The position numbers and the translations under genes were made by a program. A stretch of DNA of 64,000 bases from CAVSRC01 sp963782045 (GTDB lineage Bacteria; Pseudomonadota; Alphaproteobacteria; Rhizobiales; Kaistiaceae): contig CAWAIR010000010.1 in assembly GCA_963782045.1 (NCBI GenBank), positions 62,001 to 126,000 on the forward strand, in the 5' to 3' direction. Below are positions 61,720 to 64,000 of the stretch, piece after piece. Position 1 is the first letter of the stretch, and every line of letters starts with the position of its first letter. Under the pieces are notes generated by a model. It saw only the letters and a list, made by a program, of their open reading frames with translations, was not told the origin of the DNA and searched no databases.

Positions 61720-62976
61720 ATGGTGTCCGGTGGTGATAGCGCCGCCGCGGAAGCCGCACGCCCGCCCACGCCCAATTTCGCGCGCGGCACCAACCAGAAC
61801 GGCGTGCGCCTCTACAATGAGCGGCTGGTGCTGTCGCTGATCCGCCGCTACGGCAACGTGCCGCGGGCCGAGATCGCCCGCCAGACCGGCCTGTCGGCCC
61901 AGACCATCGCCGTCATCATGCGCCAGCTCGAGGCCGACGGGCTGGTGACCAAGCAGGACCCGCAGCGCGGCCGCGTCGGACAGCCCTCGGTTCCCTTCGC
62001 GCTCAATCCGGAGGGAGCGTTCTCGCTCGGCCTCAAGATCGGCCGCCGCGTCAGCGACCTCGTCCTCATCGACTTCCTCGGGACCGTGCGCCGCTCGACC
62101 CATCTCGGCGGCGGCTATCCGACGCCCGACAGGGTGCTCACCTTCGCCACCGACGGCATCGCCGAGCTGATTGCCACCCTCACCCCGGCGCAGGAGCGCC
62201 GCGTCGCCGGGCTCGGCATCGCCGCGCCCTTCGAGCTGTGGAACTGGGAAGGGCAGATCGGCGCGCCGCGCGCCGTGCTCGACCAGTGGCGCACGTTCGA
62301 TCTCAAGGACGACATCCAGCGCATCTGTCCGTGGCCCGTCTACTTCTACAACGACGCCACCGCCGCCTGCGCCGCCGAGCTGACCTTCGGCAATTCCGAG
62401 CTGCATCCCGACTTCCTCTATCTGTTCATCGGCTCGTTCATCGGCGGCGGCATCGTTTTCGACGGACACCTGTTCGCCGGCTGCACCGGCAATGCCGGGG
62501 CGCTGGGCTCCATGCCGGTGGCCGCGCGCGGCGTGAACGGCCAGCCTCTCACCCAGCAGTTGATCCGCTCCGCCTCGCTCTACCTGCTCGCCAACCGGCT
62601 GACCGAGGCCAGCGGCGACGCCTCCATCCTGTGGCGCTCGCCCGACGACTGGGGCGACCTCGGCCCGGTGCTCGACGCCTGGATCGACGAGGCGGCGGCG
62701 GGCATCGCCTTTGCCATCGTCGCCGCCATTTCGGTGGTGGACTTCCCCGCCGTCATCATCGATGGCGCTTTCCCCGTCGCCGTCCGCCGACGTATGGTGG
62801 AGGCGGTTAACGCCCGGCTGGGGGAATTCGACCGGCAGGGACTTTCGCCGGTGACCGCGATCGAAGGCGTGATCGGCAGTGGCGCACGCGCCGTTGGTGG
62901 TGCCTGCCTGCCGCTGCTCGCCAACTTCGCCCGCGACCGCGAAGTCCTGTTCAAGGAAGCCCTGCCAGCCGGCTGA
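61720..62976 (+). CDS. frcR: ROK-family transcriptional regulator
   Basis: 418 residues from MVSGGDSAAAEAARPPTPNF; the frame opens at 61531 and earlier starts cannot be excluded, but the extra residues look noncoding and overlap the operator. Winged helix: LVLSLIRRYGNVPRAEIARQ and TGLSAQTIAVIMRQLEADGL. A ROK sugar-kinase-like domain follows (FSLGLKIGRRVSDLVLIDFL, YLFIGSFIGGGIVFDGHLFA); the usual CxCGxxGCxE zinc motif is replaced by GCTGNAGALGSMPV. It probably represses frcBCA until sugar binds. Followed 16 bp later by the kinase gene. Confidence 0.85.
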   Translation: MVSGGDSAAAEAARPPTPNFARGTNQNGVRLYNERLVLSLIRRYGNVPRAEIARQTGLSAQTIAVIMRQLEADGLVTKQDPQRGRVGQPSVPFALNPEGAFSLGLKIGRRVSDLVLIDFLGTVRRSTHLGGGYPTPDRVLTFATDGIAELIATLTPAQERRVAGLGIAAPFELWNWEGQIGAPRAVLDQWRTFDLKDDIQRICPWPVYFYNDATAACAAELTFGNSELHPDFLYLFIGSFIGGGIVFDGHLFAGCTGNAGALGSMPVAARGVNGQPLTQQLIRSASLYLLANRLTEASGDASILWRSPDDWGDLGPVLDAWIDEAAAGIAFAIVAAISVVDFPAVIIDGAFPVAVRRRMVEAVNARLGEFDRQGLSPVTAIEGVIGSGARAVGGACLPLLANFARDREVLFKEALPAG

Positions 62977-62992
62977 AGAAGTCGGGTTTGAG

Positions 62993-63916
62993 ATGATCAT
63001 TTCCTGTGGTGAAGCGCTGATCGATTTCCTGCCGCGCAGCGGTGCCGACGGCAGCGCGGTGTTCCAGCCGGCGGCCGGCGGTTCGCCGTTCAACGTGGCC
63101 ATCGCCGTGGCCCGTCTGGGCGCCGAGGGCGGCTTCTTCGGCGGTCTTTCCACCGATTTCTTCGGCGACATATTGCGGCAGGCGCTGGATAAAAGCGGCG
63201 TCGACCTGTCCTTCGTGGCGACCTCCAAACGGCCGACCACGCTCGCCTTCGTCAAGCTGGAGAACGGCGACGCCCGCTACGCCTTCTTCGACGAGAACTC
63301 GGCCGGGCGCATGCTGACCGAGAGCGACCTGCCGGCCTTCCCCAAGACCGTTTCGGCGCTGCATTTCGGCTCCTTCAGCCTGGCCGCCGAGCCCTGCGGC
63401 TCGGCCTTCGAGGCGCTGATGAAGCGCGAGCAGAACGACCGCGTGATCTCGCTCGATCCCAATATCCGCCCGACCCTGGTGGCCAACCGCGACGGCTACC
63501 TCGCCCGCCTCGACCGGCTGGTGGCGATGGTCGACATCGCCCGACTGAGCGGCGAGGATCTGGCCTGGATCGCGCCCGACATGAGCTTCGAGGCGCTCGC
63601 CCGCCGCTGGCTCGATCTCGGGGCCAAGGTGGTGATCCTCACCCGCGGTGCCGAGGGCGCCACCGCCATCACGCCGCGGCACGCCGTCTCGGTGCCGGGC
63701 GTCACCACCAAGGTGGTCGACACGGTCGGCGCCGGCGACACCTTCACCGCCGGATTCCTCGCCCGGCTCGATGCCCTCGGCCTGCTCGACAAGCCGGCGA
63801 TCGACAAGCTCGACCGCGCCCGCCTGACCGACGTGCTCACCTTCGCCGCCAAGGCGGCGGCCGTCACCGTGTCGCGCGCCGGGGCCGATCCGCCGTGGCT
63901 GAAGGAGATCGCCTGA
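62993..63916 (+). CDS. PfkB-family sugar kinase (fructokinase-like)
   Basis: 307 residues from MIISCGEALIDFLPRSGADG. PfkB motifs: PAAGGSPFNVAIAVARLGAE at the N-terminus and DTVGAGDTFTAGFLARLDAL with the catalytic Asp. ARYAFFDENSAGRMLTESDL is typical of fructokinase-type members. It would phosphorylate the imported sugar. Downstream of the ROK regulator and upstream of a glycerate-kinase start. Confidence 0.88.
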   Translation: MIISCGEALIDFLPRSGADGSAVFQPAAGGSPFNVAIAVARLGAEGGFFGGLSTDFFGDILRQALDKSGVDLSFVATSKRPTTLAFVKLENGDARYAFFDENSAGRMLTESDLPAFPKTVSALHFGSFSLAAEPCGSAFEALMKREQNDRVISLDPNIRPTLVANRDGYLARLDRLVAMVDIARLSGEDLAWIAPDMSFEALARRWLDLGAKVVILTRGAEGATAITPRHAVSVPGVTTKVVDTVGAGDTFTAGFLARLDALGLLDKPAIDKLDRARLTDVLTFAAKAAAVTVSRAGADPPWLKEIA

Positions 63917-63934
63917 GAGCCGGTGCGCCGGGCC

Positions 63935-64000
63935 ATGACACCGGGCACGGAAGCCGCATTCCTGCGGTCGCTGTTCGACGCGGCCATCGCCGCCGCCGAT
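63935..64000 (+). CDS. Probable glycerate kinase (5' end only)
   Basis: Only 22 codons are inside the window: MTPGTEAAFLRSLFDAAIAA and AD. The LRSLFDAAIAAAD pattern is the start of MOFRL/DUF4147 glycerate 2-kinases. A GTG at 63923 could start it earlier. The gene continues past the right edge, so the assignment is tentative. Confidence 0.6.
   Translation, partial: MTPGTEAAFLRSLFDAAIAAAD

Noticed and set aside
1..64000. tRNA, rRNA and CRISPR arrays
   Set aside because: No cloverleaf-like sequences, ribosomal RNA segments or regularly spaced identical repeats were found in the gaps or in the genes.

Overview
The window looks like chromosomal DNA of a GC-rich alphaproteobacterium, most likely order Hyphomicrobiales (Rhizobiales). 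Evidence is the strong G/C bias at third codon positions, the phbA-phbB/phaR polyhydroxybutyrate genes, hisC-tyrC divergent from metX-metW, an frcBCA-type sugar ABC transporter, DUF1344 exported proteins, an extensin-family protein and a Zur-type Fur regulator. The genus cannot be fixed from the sequence. No rRNA, tRNA, CRISPR array or replication origin was seen.

Layout. 1-8.6 kb: amino-acid biosynthesis (tyrC, hisC, metX, metW), a hydratase, a methyltransferase, gloB, a DUF985 cupin and a haloacid dehalogenase. 8.7-14.9 kb: an NYN-domain protein, the PHB genes with their regulator phaR, and a degenerate PAS-GGDEF-EAL protein. 15-18.6 kb: rpmF, mtgA, a frameshifted ispA and a frameshifted YHYH-domain gene; a 57-bp copy of the 3' end of ispA lies beyond the YHYH gene. 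18.7-26.8 kb is the accessory region: a structured gene-free stretch; a complete 2,226-bp IS1595-family element with 8-bp target duplications and passenger genes; a VOC gene and a fragment duplicated from its 5' end; and an AT-richer island holding a NACHT (STAND) NTPase gene, probably an old immunity gene. That gene is broken by a nonsense codon, an IS630-family insertion inside its Walker B region and a one-base frameshift.

27-45 kb returns to core genes: slipin, ispG, zur, bdhA, two CPBP proteases (the second at 47.7 kb), an indolepyruvate-decarboxylase-like enzyme, a macrodomain protein, an extensin-family protein, pyruvate carboxylase, a 4-oxalocrotonate tautomerase homologue and a DUF1778/GNAT toxin-antitoxin pair with a clear palindromic operator. 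45-64 kb: ribokinase, an altronate/galactarate-type dehydratase, an aldo/keto reductase, tandem DUF1344 proteins, an FAH-family enzyme, a small envelope-type cluster (polysaccharide deacetylase, truncated adenylate-forming protein, FAD oxidoreductase, BcsL-like GNAT) and a sugar-uptake locus (SDR, frcA, frcC, frcB; divergent ROK regulator, PfkB kinase, start of a glycerate kinase).

Working together: phbA and phbB make (R)-3-hydroxybutyryl-CoA for storage, phaR presumably senses it, and bdhA oxidises 3-hydroxybutyrate on mobilisation. The frc-type transporter, PfkB kinase and ROK regulator form a sugar-import regulon around a shared palindrome. A family of palindromic intergenic repeats recurs through the window, and the IS1595 element sits inside one of them. 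Single-base lesions cluster between 16.8 and 25.1 kb and may be real decay or sequence errors.
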